Positions 35,823-46,014 of a stretch of DNA of 64,000 nt are shown piece after piece. A program made the position numbers and the translations under genes. Position 1 is the first letter of the stretch. Each line of letters starts with the position of its first letter. Under the pieces are notes generated by a model, which was given only the letters and a program-made list of their open reading frames with translations, searched no databases and was not told the origin of the DNA. Source of the DNA: an uncultured Gemmatimonadota bacterium (lineage in GTDB: Bacteria > Gemmatimonadota > Gemmatimonadetes > Gemmatimonadales > Gemmatimonadaceae); the NCBI GenBank assembly GCA_903882745.1, contig CAIRYG010000011.1, forward strand, positions 62,001 to 126,000. The letters are read 5' to 3'.

Positions 35823-38411
35823 TCAGCTCGCCTTCTTCTCGAAGGCGAGCGCATCACCGTGCACGACCGCACAAATCGTATCACCCTCGGCGAACTCTCC
35901 GCTGAGTACCGCCATCGCGAGTGGGTTCTGCAGGTGACGCTGAATCGCCCGCTTGAGCGGACGCGCACCGAATGCGGGGTCGTACCCCTCGTGCGCCAAG
36001 AATGACTTGGCCTCGTCGGTGAGTTCGAGCACCAGCTTGCGGTCAGCGAGCAGCTTGTCCAACCGATGCAACTGCAGTTCCACGATCTGCCCGATGTCTG
36101 CTTCGCTCAGCGGGTGAAAAATAATCGTGTCATCGACGCGATTCAGGAACTCCGGCTTGAAGTGCTCACGGAGCGCTTGATTCACCTGCGTTTCCACGAG
36201 TGCCCAGTCGTCGGTACCGTGCTCGAGAATCCAACTCGACCCGATGTTCGAGGTCATGATGACCACCGTGTTGCGGAAATCCACGGTGCGCCCCTGACTG
36301 TCGGTCAGGCGGCCGTCGTCGAGAATCTGCAGCAGGATATTGAATACATCGGGGTGCGCCTTCTCGATCTCGTCAAAGAGAATGACCGCATACGGGCGAC
36401 GGCGCACCGACTCGGTGAGCTGCCCCCCTTCCTCGAACCCGACATAGCCCGGAGGCGCGCCAATCAATCGCGAGACGGCGTGCTTCTCCATGTACTCGCT
36501 CATGTCGATGCGGACCATGGCGTTGTCGTCGTCAAACAAGAACCCCGCGAGCGCACGCGCCGTTTCGGTCTTCCCCACTCCTGTTGGCCCGAGGAAAATA
36601 AACGAGCCGATCGGACGATTCGGATCCTGCAACCCCGCGCGTGACCGGCGCACGGCGTCGGCCACCGCGCGCACGGCTTCGGGCTGCCCGATCACCTTCT
36701 TGGCCAGCTCTTGGTCGAGCTTGGTGAGGCGCGTCTTTTCGCTCTCCATCATGCGCGTCACGGGAATGCCAGTCCACTTGGCCACGATCTCGGCGATGTC
36801 CTCTGCGGTCACCTCTTCCTTGAGGAAGCGGCTCCCACCGGCCTGCTGCGAGGCGAGCTTGCTCTCGCGATCCTTGAGCTGGCGCTCGAGGTCGGGAACT
36901 TTGCCATACTGAATCTCTGCGGCGCGTCCGAGGTCGCCGCTTCGCGTGGCCCGTTCGGCCTCGATGCGCGCTTCCTCGATTTGCTGTTTGAGCTTGCCCA
37001 CGTCGCCGAGTGCGTTCTTTTCGGACTGCCACTGGGCTTTCATGGACGAGGCCTGCTCTTGCAGGTTGCTCAGCTGTTTCTCGAGCGCGGCCTTCCGCTC
37101 GAGCGAGGACTTGTCCTTCTCCTTGGCGAGTGCTTGCCGTTCGATTTCGAGTTGCACCACGCGACGTTCGACTTCGTCGATCTCCTGGGGCATGGAGTCG
37201 ATTTCGATGCGTAGGCGGCTCGCGGCCTCGTCGACCAGGTCAATGGCTTTGTCGGGGAGGAAGCGATCGCCGATGTAGCGATTACTGAGCGTGGCGGCCG
37301 CAACGACGGCGCTATCGGTGATGCGCACGCCGTGATGGGATTCGTACCGTTCCTTGAGTCCGCGCAAAATCGCGATCGTGTTCTCCACGGTCGGCTCACC
37401 GACGTACACCGGCTGGAAGCGGCGCTCGAGGGCCGGATCCTTCTCGATGTGCTTGCGATATTCGTCGAGCGTGGTGGCACCAACCACGCGCAGTTCCCCG
37501 CGGGCGAGCATCGGCTTGAGCATGTTGCCGGCGTCCATGGAGCCTTCGGCTTTCCCTGCACCGACGATCGTGTGCATCTCGTCGATAAACATCACGAACT
37601 TCCCTTCGGCGCTCGTGATCTCCTTGAGCACGGACTTGAGTCGCTCTTCGAATTCGCCGCGGAACTTGGCACCGGCAATGAGGGCGCCCAGGTCGAGCGA
37701 GAGGAGCGACTTGCCTTTGAGTCCCTCGGGGACGTCGCCATTCACAATGCGCTGCGCGAGCCCTTCGGCGATAGCGGTCTTACCCACACCAGGTTCGCCG
37801 ATGAGCACCGGGTTGTTTTTGGTGCGGCGCGAGAGCACTTGAATGACGCGGCGGATTTCCTCGTCGCGTCCAATCACGGGATCAAGCTTCCCCTTGCGGG
37901 CAAGGTCGGTGAGATCCCGGGTAAACTTCGCGAGCGCCTGGTACTGATTCTCCGGGTTCTGGTCGGTGACCTTATGGGCGCCGCGGACGGTCTTGAGCGC
38001 CGATGCGAGCTTCGCGGGTGTCGTCCCTGCCGTCTTGAGCAGCGCGACCGACTCGGCGCCCTTGGTACCGGCGAGCGCCACCAGGAGGTGCTCGGTGGAG
38101 ATGTACTCGTCGCCTAATGCTTTGGCCTGTTTGTCGGCTTCGTCGTAGACACCCTGGAGCTCGCGCGACCAGCTCGGGTTCGCGTCGGACTGTTTCGGGT
38201 AGCGCGCCAGTTCAGTGTCGACCGCGGCCTTGAGCGCGTCTACATCGACCCCAACCTGCTTGAGGATGGGCACCACGATGCTCTCCTCCTGGTCGAGGAG
38301 GGCGCGCAACAAATGCGAGTCGTAGACCAGCGGATTGCCGCTCTTCCGCGCGAACGCGAGGGCCTCGTTGAAGGCCTCGGTGCTGCGTTCGGTGAGCCGT
38401 TCGGGGTTCAT
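35823..38411 (-). CDS. clpB: ATP-dependent disaggregase ClpB
   Basis: The 862-residue Hsp100 protein resolubilises aggregated proteins with DnaK. It has the N-terminal Clp-N repeats, a first AAA+ domain with Walker [10 protein letters not shown] and Walker B MFIDEMH, a long coiled-coil M domain (residues about 400-530, including [18 protein letters not shown]), and a second AAA+ domain with GPTGVGKTE and [15 protein letters not shown]-terminal domain completes the full length. No CIRCE or HAIR box was found in the 200 bp upstream, and no strong Shine-Dalgarno precedes the ATG. An 11-bp GTCAGCTCGCC duplication spans its stop (35811-35832). Confidence 0.98.
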   Translation of the reverse strand: MNPERLTERSTEAFNEALAFARKSGNPLVYDSHLLRALLDQEESIVVPILKQVGVDVDALKAAVDTELARYPKQSDANPSWSRELQGVYDEADKQAKALGDEYISTEHLLVALAGTKGAESVALLKTAGTTPAKLASALKTVRGAHKVTDQNPENQYQALAKFTRDLTDLARKGKLDPVIGRDEEIRRVIQVLSRRTKNNPVLIGEPGVGKTAIAEGLAQRIVNGDVPEGLKGKSLLSLDLGALIAGAKFRGEFEERLKSVLKEITSAEGKFVMFIDEMHTIVGAGKAEGSMDAGNMLKPMLARGELRVVGATTLDEYRKHIEKDPALERRFQPVYVGEPTVENTIAILRGLKERYESHHGVRITDSAVVAAATLSNRYIGDRFLPDKAIDLVDEAASRLRIEIDSMPQEIDEVERRVVQLEIERQALAKEKDKSSLERKAALEKQLSNLQEQASSMKAQWQSEKNALGDVGKLKQQIEEARIEAERATRSGDLGRAAEIQYGKVPDLERQLKDRESKLASQQAGGSRFLKEEVTAEDIAEIVAKWTGIPVTRMMESEKTRLTKLDQELAKKVIGQPEAVRAVADAVRRSRAGLQDPNRPIGSFIFLGPTGVGKTETARALAGFLFDDDNAMVRIDMSEYMEKHAVSRLIGAPPGYVGFEEGGQLTESVRRRPYAVILFDEIEKAHPDVFNILLQILDDGRLTDSQGRTVDFRNTVVIMTSNIGSSWILEHGTDDWALVETQVNQALREHFKPEFLNRVDDTIIFHPLSEADIGQIVELQLHRLDKLLADRKLVLELTDEAKSFLAHEGYDPAFGARPLKRAIQRHLQNPLAMAVLSGEFAEGDTICAVVHGDALAFEKKAS

Positions 38412-38558
38412 ATATTGGTGATCATGAGAGCGTCGCGACCGGTGCGTTGGCCGCTGTATCTGATCAGAAACTCAGCAAGACTGATACCAACCAAATTACG
38501 CCGGAATGGCACGCCGGGTGTCAGGACGATGCCTACAGGGCGTCGATTCGGCTGTGGC

Positions 38559-38611
38559 GACGGCTAAGTCGACGGCTACGGCGACCGCGACGGCGACCGC
38601 GACGGCGACCC
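38559..38611. repeat. Short tandem repeats in the clpB-selB gap
   Basis: GACGGCTA occurs twice, followed by GCGACCGCGACG at 38581-38592 and 38593-38604 and a partial third copy up to the selB stop. The whole gap 38412-38611 must hold the clpB promoter, but no convincing -35/-10 pair was found. Confidence 0.8.
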
Positions 38612-40486
38612 CTAGGGCTTGGGGGATGGCCAGCGGAAGGTGCGGTAATCGCCGTCGCGACGGCTGTAGCCGGCGCGATCACAGTATTCGAGGAACGGAA
38701 TCAGGTATTTCCGGCTAAGTCCAAGTGATTCCCTGAGTTGCGACGCCGTGAACTGCCCGCCGACGGCGGTGATTTCCGCCAGTCGACGCTCCAAAGCAGC
38801 CAACGCCACGGCCCCATAGTAGCGGTCCTGACTCACGGCGACGACGCGTTTTCCCCGTTCGAGGAGCCGCAGCAGCGCCTGCGTCCGTGGGCCGAACTTC
38901 GCCACGAGCTCGTCGACGCCCAGGGGTTCGGGCCCGCCGGCCTCCAAGAGGGCGGCGATTTCGTCCAAGCGGGCAGCGTCGCCCGCTGCGGCTGCCGGGT
39001 CGAACCCTACACGCGCCAGCACCTTCCCAGGGGGCTGCAGCACCCCCTTCGCCGCGAGCTCCGCGATGAGGCCCTCGAACAGCGCATCCGAGGTCGCCAG
39101 CGCCGCGCGCGCAGCCTCGCGGGGCATTCCAGGGTCCAACGGTTGCAGGCGGTGATGCTCCTCGACCTTGGCCTTCAAGCGGTTCCGCAGGGTCACGCGC
39201 AGCGCTTTGGCAAAGAGACGATCGCCGCTCCGCACAACATCGCGCTCCTTTTGGATCAGCGCAGACGCCTCGGTGGGCGTGACCCCGAGTTTGAGCGGCA
39301 GATCGGTCATCGCCAAACCGCGAGCGGCCGATTCATCGACGAGCCAGGCGAGCCGTTCCGACGCCTTAGCAAAGGCGTGCGGCCACGGCTTGGCACGCCG
39401 CGTGGTCCAGGGGTCAGTAATGACTCCCCCACCGATCGTCGCCAGCGGCGATGCGGATCGCAGGACGAACCGATCTCCGGCGCGCGCAAACACTGGCGCA
39501 TCGGTGGCGATCCGCACGGTCACGGTCCCTCCGGCCTCTGCCCGTCCGTGGCGCGTGATGACGCGTGCCCCCACCTCGCGTGTCCCAATGTGCAATCGCA
39601 CCTTGGTCCGGGGCCCAAGCGCGTTCGCGCCCTCGAGCAAGGCAAGATCCGCGCGCAGATGTCCCGTGTCGTGCCAGGCGGAATCGGCACTGACGAGCAC
39701 ATCGCCCCGCGAGAGCTCGTCATGATCCACGCCAGCCAGCGCCAGCGCGACCCGTGAGCCGGGCTCCGCGCGCACGACGCTGGCGCTGTGCTGCTCGACC
39801 CCGCGCACGCGGAGTGCGCGCCCGCGACCCACCGCGGAGCGTCCCCAGTCGAGGAGCACCACGGAGTCTTCGCGTGCCACCGAGCCACTCCAGAGCGTTC
39901 CGGTCACAACGGTCCCGGTGCCCTTCACCGTAAACACGCGGTCGATTGGGAGGCGCAGCAGGTCGTCAGCGTGGCGGGCTGGTACGCGGCGTGCGGCGTC
40001 GGCGAGCGCCAGACGAAGTGCGGGGAGCCCATCGCCGGTGGTCGCCGAACACCGAATGATCGGCGCGTCGGCGAGTGGCGTCCCATTTAGCAGTGCGCGG
40101 ACATCCTCCTCGACAAGATCGCTCCAGGCGCTGTCGACGAGATCGGATTTCGTGAGGGCCACGACACCGCCCACGATGCCCAGCAGCGAGAGAATCGCGA
40201 GATGCTCGCGCGTCTGCGGCATGGGACCTTCGTCCGCGGCAATCACAAGGAGCGCGATGTCGACGCCGGTGGCACCAGCGAGCATCGTCCGGACAAAAGC
40301 CTCGTGCCCTGGGACATCCACGACGCCGAGTGTGCCAATACTGTCGAGCTCGAGGGGCGCAAAGCCCAGTTCGATCGTGATGCCGCGACGCTTCTCCTCT
40401 GGCAGGCGGTCGGTGTCGACGCCGGTGAGGGCGCGCACGAGCGTCGTCTTGCCGTGATCGATGTGCCCCGCGGTTCCGAGAATCAC
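38612..40486 (-). CDS. selB: Selenocysteine-specific elongation factor SelB
   Basis: The 624-residue GTPase delivers Sec-tRNA to UGA codons marked by a SECIS hairpin. The GTP-binding motifs are GHIDHGKTTLV (residues 7-17), DVPGHEAFVRTM and TKSDLVD. Translation-factor beta domains and a long C-terminal region with winged-helix repeats (ending LSRKYLIPFLEYCDRAGY) follow. That region binds SECIS RNA and separates SelB from EF-Tu. The start is set at GTG 40484-40486, forming GTGA with the recO stop; an ATG 14 codons earlier is open. No selA, selC or selD lies in the window. Confidence 0.94.
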   Translation of the reverse strand: MILGTAGHIDHGKTTLVRALTGVDTDRLPEEKRRGITIELGFAPLELDSIGTLGVVDVPGHEAFVRTMLAGATGVDIALLVIAADEGPMPQTREHLAILSLLGIVGGVVALTKSDLVDSAWSDLVEEDVRALLNGTPLADAPIIRCSATTGDGLPALRLALADAARRVPARHADDLLRLPIDRVFTVKGTGTVVTGTLWSGSVAREDSVVLLDWGRSAVGRGRALRVRGVEQHSASVVRAEPGSRVALALAGVDHDELSRGDVLVSADSAWHDTGHLRADLALLEGANALGPRTKVRLHIGTREVGARVITRHGRAEAGGTVTVRIATDAPVFARAGDRFVLRSASPLATIGGGVITDPWTTRRAKPWPHAFAKASERLAWLVDESAARGLAMTDLPLKLGVTPTEASALIQKERDVVRSGDRLFAKALRVTLRNRLKAKVEEHHRLQPLDPGMPREAARAALATSDALFEGLIAELAAKGVLQPPGKVLARVGFDPAAAAGDAARLDEIAALLEAGGPEPLGVDELVAKFGPRTQALLRLLERGKRVVAVSQDRYYGAVALAALERRLAEITAVGGQFTASQLRESLGLSRKYLIPFLEYCDRAGYSRRDGDYRTFRWPSPKP

Positions 40487-41259
40487 CGTGGCGCCGCCTT
40501 GGCGGGGGCTGGGCGTAACTCCTCCCAACTCACAAAGGCGCGCAACGCGCGGCCGTCGCCCACATGTTCCTCAAGGAACTCACGCAGCAATCGCCGATGC
40601 GCGCGCGCACTGGCGTCATCAGCAATCGCAGCATCGCGCCCGTCGAGCCAGGTCGCGATGGTCGCGCGGGCCACCGCCGGAAGTGTGCGCCCGCCGGCCG
40701 CGCGACGCGCACAGGCCGGACAGAGCGCCCCGCCCGCTCGATGATGAAACGTCACGGGCGCCTCGGCGTCGAGCGGCGCGTGGCACGACGCACATGCATC
40801 CAAGGACGGTGCAAAACCAAGTCCGGCGACAAAATGCCAGAGCCCCGCCATCGCCGCCTCGGCGACCTGCTCCGGCGCAGCTTGGCCGATTTTATCGAGC
40901 GCACGCTCGGCGGCCTCAAAGACGCGACCCGAGTCGTCCTCTTGTCCGAAGCGCATACAGACTTCGGAGAGCGCTTCCGCAGCCCCAAATCGACCCAGCG
41001 ACGCGCCCAGCTGTGGCCGCGTTCGCGTGGTGTCGAATGCGTTCAGCGCGTGCAAGTCACCCGTCGGATGCATCGCGAGTTGCGCGACGCCACTCGTGAA
41101 CAGATCGAAAGCGCTGCCGAACTTGCTCTTGGGACGTCGCGCGCCACGCGCAATCGCGGAGACGACCCCGGCATCACGCGTCGCCAACCGCACAATGCGA
41201 GACGTCTCTCGGTAGTCAAACGCATGCAGGACGATGGCGTCGGTCGCGAGGATGCTCAC
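40483..41259 (-). CDS. recO: DNA repair protein RecO
   Basis: The 258-residue protein mediates RecA loading in the RecFOR pathway. The N-terminal OB-fold (TDAIVLHAFDYRETSRIVRL, then ARGARRPKSKFGSAFDLF) and a C-terminal zinc finger with CASC and CPAC pairs are visible. It overlaps selB by 4 bp. The 66-bp gap to btuB holds a strong hairpin. Confidence 0.95.
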   Translation of the reverse strand: MSILATDAIVLHAFDYRETSRIVRLATRDAGVVSAIARGARRPKSKFGSAFDLFTSGVAQLAMHPTGDLHALNAFDTTRTRPQLGASLGRFGAAEALSEVCMRFGQEDDSGRVFEAAERALDKIGQAAPEQVAEAAMAGLWHFVAGLGFAPSLDACASCHAPLDAEAPVTFHHRAGGALCPACARRAAGGRTLPAVARATIATWLDGRDAAIADDASARAHRRLLREFLEEHVGDGRALRAFVSWEELRPAPAKAAPR

Positions 41260-41277
41260 GACCGAAAGTTAGCGCAG

Positions 41278-41304
41278 AGCTCCCCGTGGCGGTCACGGGG
41301 AGCT
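41278..41304 (-). terminator. Hairpin after btuB
   Basis: AGCTCCCCGTG (41278-41288) pairs with CACGGGGAGCT (41294-41304), 11 perfect bp and a 5-base loop. It lies 21 bp past the btuB stop. The following minus-strand bases (CTGCGCTAACTTTC) are not a T-run, so termination strength is uncertain. Confidence 0.7.
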
Positions 41305-41325
41305 GCCGCCGCCCAACGCCCCTGC

Positions 41326-43284
41326 TTAGCGACCGATCCGGACGCCGAGGTACCAGAGCCGCCCCGGCGCCGGAAAGTGCAGCACCTCCTGGTAGGCGAC
41401 GTTGAACAGGTTCGTGGCGCTCACGACCATCTGCGGGCCACTCGCGTCGGCGCCCTTGAAGGGCAGCACCATCGACGCGTCTACTCGGGTGTACGCTGGG
41501 AGCGACACCGCGGTGCTTGGATAGGCCGCGAAATCGCGGTCGGCGCGTTCGCCGACGTGCATGGCGGTGACCTGCAAGCGTGAGCCGTCGGCCCACCGCT
41601 GTTCGGCGCTGACCGTGCTGCTCTGCGCGGGGCGACGAATCAGGCGCTCCCCCGCGACGTAGTTCGCGCCGGCGGACTTGTCGAAACCCGCCTGCGTCGT
41701 GCGCGTATCCGTCCACGATTGCGACGCGGCGACCGACGACATCGGCGTCAACTTCCACTCGGCGGACAGTTCCGCGCCATCGGCCTTTGCAGCCGCGACG
41801 TTGTAGTAGTTCGGCGCCCCCGGCTTGGGAGCGGTGCCGCTGTACTGGATGACATCGGTGAACTGCTGCGTGAAGAGGGCCCCACGCAGCGTGACGGCGC
41901 CGTCGTGCACAACACTCTCAAAGCCGACCTCACTGCTCCGTGAACGCTCCGGACGGAGCGCCGGATTTCCTGTCACGTAGCCGGTGGCGAAGTTCTCGTA
42001 AAAACTCGGCGCCTTGAAAGCATTGCCCATCGAGGCACGAATGCGCGTGGTGCTGTTCACGGTCCACGCCGCGCTGACGCGAGCGGTGCGGAAGGTCCCG
42101 AAGGAACTATTCTGATCCAAGCGGGCGCCCACACTGTAAGAGAGGCGCGACGACGCGTCCCCGAGCAGCTGCGCGTAGAGGGCGCTGTTGTTCCGCGCGG
42201 CCTCGAAGGCATCGGGCGAGTTCCCGTATTCGCTGAGCGAGAGCGACGTTGTCCGTTCGCGGTCGCGCGCGACTTCGCCACCGACTGTCAGCGTGTTGCG
42301 GTCAGCGAAACGATAATCGAGCCGTGCCTCAGCGGTGCGGCGCGTGCGCACGGACCGCGAGAAGTAGCCGTAGAAGCCGAGCGTGTCGGCAGGCGTATCG
42401 GGGCCGTCGTTGGAGCGCGGGAGATACTCGTTGGAGCCGAGCAGCAGATGGAGCAGCAGGTCCCTCGAAAGGCGATGGGCGACATCGGCCGACACGACCA
42501 GACGATGATCCACTTGCTCCGCATTTCGGTCGGCGACGGTACCGTCGTACTCGGTCGGATATTGGTAGAGCGACGACGACCACCGTGCGGAGAGCCGCGC
42601 GTCGGTCACGCCATTCGACAGGTGCGTCGCTGCGCTGAGTACGTCGGTCACGTCCTTGTTGTTGTACGGCAGGATGCCGTCGGTGGACTGGCGAGCGGCG
42701 AGCAGCGAATAACTCGCGGCTGACGTTCCGCCGTGCATACCGACGGAGCCGCGCTGCGCACCTCGTGCCCCGCGGCCAGCTTCCATCGTGTAGGCGGCAG
42801 CTCCACGCCCATCGCGGGTGATGATCTGAATGACGCCGGATACGGCGTTGGAGCCATATAGTACGCTGGCCGGACCACGCACCACTTCAATGCGATCCAC
42901 GTTATCCGTGCTCAGCGATCCGAAATCGAACGCGCCGCCGGCATCGTTCACCGCGACGCCATCGACGAGCACCGTGACGTAGTTGCTGTTCCCGCCGCGC
43001 AGGAAGAGCGACGTCACCGAGCCCTGCGGTCCGTTCTGCGCCATCTGGACGCCGGGAACAAGGCGAAGGGCGTCGCTGACTTTCGAGATCCCTTGGGCCC
43101 GCAACGCCTCGCCACTGAGCACCGTCGTGCTGGCGGTTGGAGCGTTCGTAGAGACTGGAACACGCGTTGCGGTCACGACAACCGTACCGAGCGTATCGCG
43201 TGCCCCTAGCGGGCCGCGCTGCTGGGCATGGGCGGTGCTGGCCAAAAACACCGTGAACAGAATTCTGGTGCGTACCCGTCTCAT
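41326..43284 (-). CDS. btuB: TonB-dependent outer-membrane vitamin B12 receptor
   Basis: The 652-residue protein has a signal peptide (ILFTVFLASTAHA) and a BtuB-like TonB box region (DTLGTVVVTATRVP). The plug domain (VSDALRLVPGVQMAQNGPQG, IEVVRGPASVLYGSNAVSG) and a 22-strand-type barrel with aromatic termini follow. It moves cobalamin across the outer membrane using TonB energy. It is the last gene of btuF-btuC-btuD-btuB, overlapping btuD by 4 bp, under the cobalamin riboswitch upstream; that context makes the B12 assignment firm. Confidence 0.94.
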   Translation of the reverse strand: MRRVRTRILFTVFLASTAHAQQRGPLGARDTLGTVVVTATRVPVSTNAPTASTTVLSGEALRAQGISKVSDALRLVPGVQMAQNGPQGSVTSLFLRGGNSNYVTVLVDGVAVNDAGGAFDFGSLSTDNVDRIEVVRGPASVLYGSNAVSGVIQIITRDGRGAAAYTMEAGRGARGAQRGSVGMHGGTSAASYSLLAARQSTDGILPYNNKDVTDVLSAATHLSNGVTDARLSARWSSSLYQYPTEYDGTVADRNAEQVDHRLVVSADVAHRLSRDLLLHLLLGSNEYLPRSNDGPDTPADTLGFYGYFSRSVRTRRTAEARLDYRFADRNTLTVGGEVARDRERTTSLSLSEYGNSPDAFEAARNNSALYAQLLGDASSRLSYSVGARLDQNSSFGTFRTARVSAAWTVNSTTRIRASMGNAFKAPSFYENFATGYVTGNPALRPERSRSSEVGFESVVHDGAVTLRGALFTQQFTDVIQYSGTAPKPGAPNYYNVAAAKADGAELSAEWKLTPMSSVAASQSWTDTRTTQAGFDKSAGANYVAGERLIRRPAQSSTVSAEQRWADGSRLQVTAMHVGERADRDFAAYPSTAVSLPAYTRVDASMVLPFKGADASGPQMVVSATNLFNVAYQEVLHFPAPGRLWYLGVRIGR

Positions 43285-44069
43285 CTCGGACTTCTCCCTC
43301 GGAGTGGAACCAGCATAGGTGCGCCGACCGCTGGATCACGCGACACCACGAGTGGCCACTCGTAGACGCGCTCCAGCAGATCGCCGCGCATAACATCGGA
43401 TGGTGACCCAATGGCCACCGCTTCACCTGCGTGCAACAATGCGATCCGGTCCGCAAACCGTGCGACAAGATTCAACTGATGACTGACCAACAGCACCGCG
43501 ATGCCGTCGTGCGCGAGTTCGTCGAGCAGTTCAAAGACCGACATCTCATGTGCGATATCGAGAAAGGTGGTCGGCTCATCGAGCACGATCGCGTGACCCT
43601 GCTGTGCGAGCGCCCGCGCGATCCGCACGCGCTGCCACTCGCCGCCGGAGAGCGTATCGGTCCGTCGATCAAGGAATGCCGCGACCCCAGCCCGCTCCGC
43701 CGACGATTCCGCGATGACGACGTCGCTGGCAGTCGGACCCGCCCAGAGCGAGCCGTGTGCGAACCGGCCGAGCGCAATGAAATCGCGCACGAGCATGGGG
43801 AACACCGGCTCCTCACGCTGCGTCACCACGGCCATCCGACGCGCCACGTCGCGCCGCGAGAGCTCCGCCAGCGATGCCCCGTCGATGGTAATCGTTCCCT
43901 GCTCTGGGGTCACACGTCCGAGCAGTGCACGAACTAGCGTGCTCTTGCCACTCCCATTGGGCCCGACAATCGCGGTGAGTTTCCCCGTCTCTGCTCGCAG
44001 CGAAAAGGACTGAACCGCAGGGGCGAATTGGCCAGGGTAACGCAGTCGCACGTCATCGAAGCGGATCAT
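43281..44069 (-). CDS. btuD: Cobalamin ABC transporter ATP-binding protein
   Basis: The 262-residue ATPase has Walker A GPNGSGKS (36-43), signature LSGGEWQRVRIARAL and Walker B AIVLDEPTTFLDI. It is of the FecE/BtuD type. The start is ATG 44067-44069, overlapping the btuC stop as ATGA; the open frame continues into btuC but is not used. It powers cobalamin import through BtuC. Confidence 0.95.
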   Translation of the reverse strand: MIRFDDVRLRYPGQFAPAVQSFSLRAETGKLTAIVGPNGSGKSTLVRALLGRVTPEQGTITIDGASLAELSRRDVARRMAVVTQREEPVFPMLVRDFIALGRFAHGSLWAGPTASDVVIAESSAERAGVAAFLDRRTDTLSGGEWQRVRIARALAQQGHAIVLDEPTTFLDIAHEMSVFELLDELAHDGIAVLLVSHQLNLVARFADRIALLHAGEAVAIGSPSDVMRGDLLERVYEWPLVVSRDPAVGAPMLVPLRGRSPR

Positions 44070-45040
44070 GACATTCTCCGCAAGCGCAGCAGAAAGAACG
44101 GCACGCCCACGAGTGCGGTGACCGCACCGAGCGGTAACTCCGCTGGGGCACGGGCCACGCGCGCTGCGAGATCCGCGGCAACCACAAGTGTGGCACCCGT
44201 GACGGCGGACGCGAGAATGGTTCCTCGTACGGTCCGTGCACCAAGCGACCGCGCGATTGCCGGGACGACGAGTCCTACGAATCCAACAAGCCCCGCCGCG
44301 GCAACCGTAACGGCAGCCAAGAGCGAAGAAATCAGAAAGATTCGCCGGGTTGCCGCGACCGTGTCCACACCGAGGGCGAGCGCGGGTTCGTCGCCGAGCG
44401 CGAGCAGCTCGATCTCGCGGCCGTACACCATCAGGAGCGCGCCGCCGAGCGCCACGTATCCCGCCGTCCAGCGTACGCCGGCCCACGATGCGTCCCCCAG
44501 TGAGCCCATCATCCACCAGAGGGCGCTCCGCACCGTCTGATCCGGGACATTGGACATCACGATCATGATCGCTGCATTCGCAAACGCACCAACCACCACG
44601 CCGGCCATCACGAGCACGCGTGCGTCACCCGGTCCACGTGCCGCCTGCGCCACCGCGAGCACGGCCAACACCGCGACGACCGCGCCAGCAAAGGCTGCCA
44701 GAGGAACCAGCCCAGGCGCGGTTACTGAGAGCGACGTCGCGAGCACGGCACCGACCGCCGCACCGCCGCTCACTCCAAGAAGATACGGTTCGGCGAGCGC
44801 GTTCCGCAGATTCGCCTGCAATGCGGCCCCACTCATGCCAAGGCCCGCGCCCACCGCGATGCCAAGTGCGACCCGCGGCAACCGCAGCACGCGCACAATC
44901 ATCTCTGCGTCTGCCGCACCGCGTCCCATCAGCGCGTCAACGACGGTCGAGAGCGACAAGCTCACAGAACCGAAGGCAATCGCCGCGAGCGCCGCGAGGG
45001 TAAGCGTCAGGAACAGGAGCACCCACGCGCGGGTACGCAT
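44066..45040 (-). CDS. btuC: Cobalamin ABC transporter permease (FecCD family)
   Basis: The 324-residue inner-membrane protein has about ten helices. FecCD/BtuC motifs include LRLPRVALGIAVGAGLGMSG, NALAEPYLLGVSGGAAVGAV and a GFVGLVVPAIARSLG segment near the C-terminus that contacts the ATPase. It follows btuF by 3 bp and overlaps btuD by 4 bp. Confidence 0.95.
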   Translation of the reverse strand: MRTRAWVLLFLTLTLAALAAIAFGSVSLSLSTVVDALMGRGAADAEMIVRVLRLPRVALGIAVGAGLGMSGAALQANLRNALAEPYLLGVSGGAAVGAVLATSLSVTAPGLVPLAAFAGAVVAVLAVLAVAQAARGPGDARVLVMAGVVVGAFANAAIMIVMSNVPDQTVRSALWWMMGSLGDASWAGVRWTAGYVALGGALLMVYGREIELLALGDEPALALGVDTVAATRRIFLISSLLAAVTVAAAGLVGFVGLVVPAIARSLGARTVRGTILASAVTGATLVVAADLAARVARAPAELPLGAVTALVGVPFFLLRLRRMS

Positions 45041-45043
45041 CGG

Positions 45044-45982
45044 TTAGCGCTTCACAGCGATATTGCTTCGTGGTGTTGCGGCAGTAGCCGAGTCGAGCAG
45101 TGCGCGGATCCGCCGCGCCGCCTCACCCATGCGAATTCCGGGACGCCCGACCAGCGCCGTATCAACCACGAGCACGCGCCCTTCACGAACCGCGCGCACG
45201 GCGCGCCAGGCCGGATTCACGAGCAACTTCGGTGCATTGGTGGGGCCCGACAGCACATAATCCGGATCGCGCTTCACGATCTCCTCAAGCGACACCTGGG
45301 GCGCGGACTCGGGGCGATCACCGAAGATGTTCTCGGCGCCAGCCGCTGCGACGAGTTCGTCGAGGTAGCTCGCGCTGCCGATGGTGTACACGGGCGCATC
45401 CCAGACGTGCCAGAAAATAGTGGGACGCTTGGTGCTGTGTCCGGCGGGGCGCGTCGAGTTCGTACGCACGGCACGAATCTCGCCGAGCACACTGTCGCCG
45501 AGTGCGGCTCCGCGCGCCGAGTCGCCAATGGCGAGACCAAGGACGAGCGCGGTGCGCCGGAAGTCGTCGGTTCGATCCTGATGCATTGAGATTGTTGCGA
45601 CACCCGCTTGGCGGAGTCGGCGTGCCGCCGACCGATTCGATGCGCTCGCGTAGAGCACCACCAAATCCGGGCGGGCTCCGAGCACGGCCTCGATGTTCGG
45701 TTGCATGCCGTCGCCGACATCTGGCACGGCACGTGCGGCGGCGGGATAACTGTCCCAGTGGGTCCGACCAACCACACGCCCGCCCACGCCAAGCGCGAAG
45801 AGCAGTTCCGTGGTCACTGGACTCAGCGAGACAATGCGCTGGGCGCGAAGACCGGGCGGGATCGTATCGCCGAAATCGTCGACGCGGACGACCGTCGAAT
45901 CGCCCGGACGCGCATCGCGCGCGCACGCCGTCAGCGAGACGCTGAGCTTGAAGACTGCAATGGCGCGATGCCGAAAATTCAA
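45044..45982 (-). CDS. btuF: Cobalamin-binding lipoprotein of the ABC transporter
   Basis: The 312-residue TroA-fold solute-binding protein has RIVSLSPVTTELLFALGVG, a central DLVVLYAS strand and the C-terminal lobe with FWHVWDAPVYTIG. The start is set at TTG 45980-45982, six bases after AAGGAG. That start gives a lipoprotein signal (MNFRHRAIAVFKLSVSLTAC, lipobox LTAC). The frame is open from a GTG at 46036, but that start would put extra residues before the signal and lacks a ribosome site. Its ribosome site is buried in a hairpin under the cobalamin riboswitch. Confidence 0.92.
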   Translation of the reverse strand: MNFRHRAIAVFKLSVSLTACARDARPGDSTVVRVDDFGDTIPPGLRAQRIVSLSPVTTELLFALGVGGRVVGRTHWDSYPAAARAVPDVGDGMQPNIEAVLGARPDLVVLYASASNRSAARRLRQAGVATISMHQDRTDDFRRTALVLGLAIGDSARGAALGDSVLGEIRAVRTNSTRPAGHSTKRPTIFWHVWDAPVYTIGSASYLDELVAAAGAENIFGDRPESAPQVSLEEIVKRDPDYVLSGPTNAPKLLVNPAWRAVRAVREGRVLVVDTALVGRPGIRMGEAARRIRALLDSATAATPRSNIAVKR

Positions 45983-45983
45983 A

Positions 45984-46014
45984 ACGGGCTCCTTCCGGAT
46001 GGGAAGAAACCCGT
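45984..46014 (-). promoter_or_regulatory. Hairpin sequestering the btuF Shine-Dalgarno site
   Basis: On the minus strand ACGGGTTTCTTCC (46014-46002) pairs with GGAAGGAGCCCGT (45996-45984) across the loop CATCC: 13 bp with two G-U pairs. The AAGGAG ribosome site is in the 3' strand and the TTG start follows one base later. This is the expected off-state of a translation-controlling riboswitch. A second stem, GGATGCG/CGCATCC (46057-46051 with 46031-46025), lies between it and the aptamer. Confidence 0.8.

Noticed and set aside
38412-38480. CIRCE or HAIR box before clpB
   Set aside because: Only partial ACTC/GAGT matches occur, without the required inverted arrangement.
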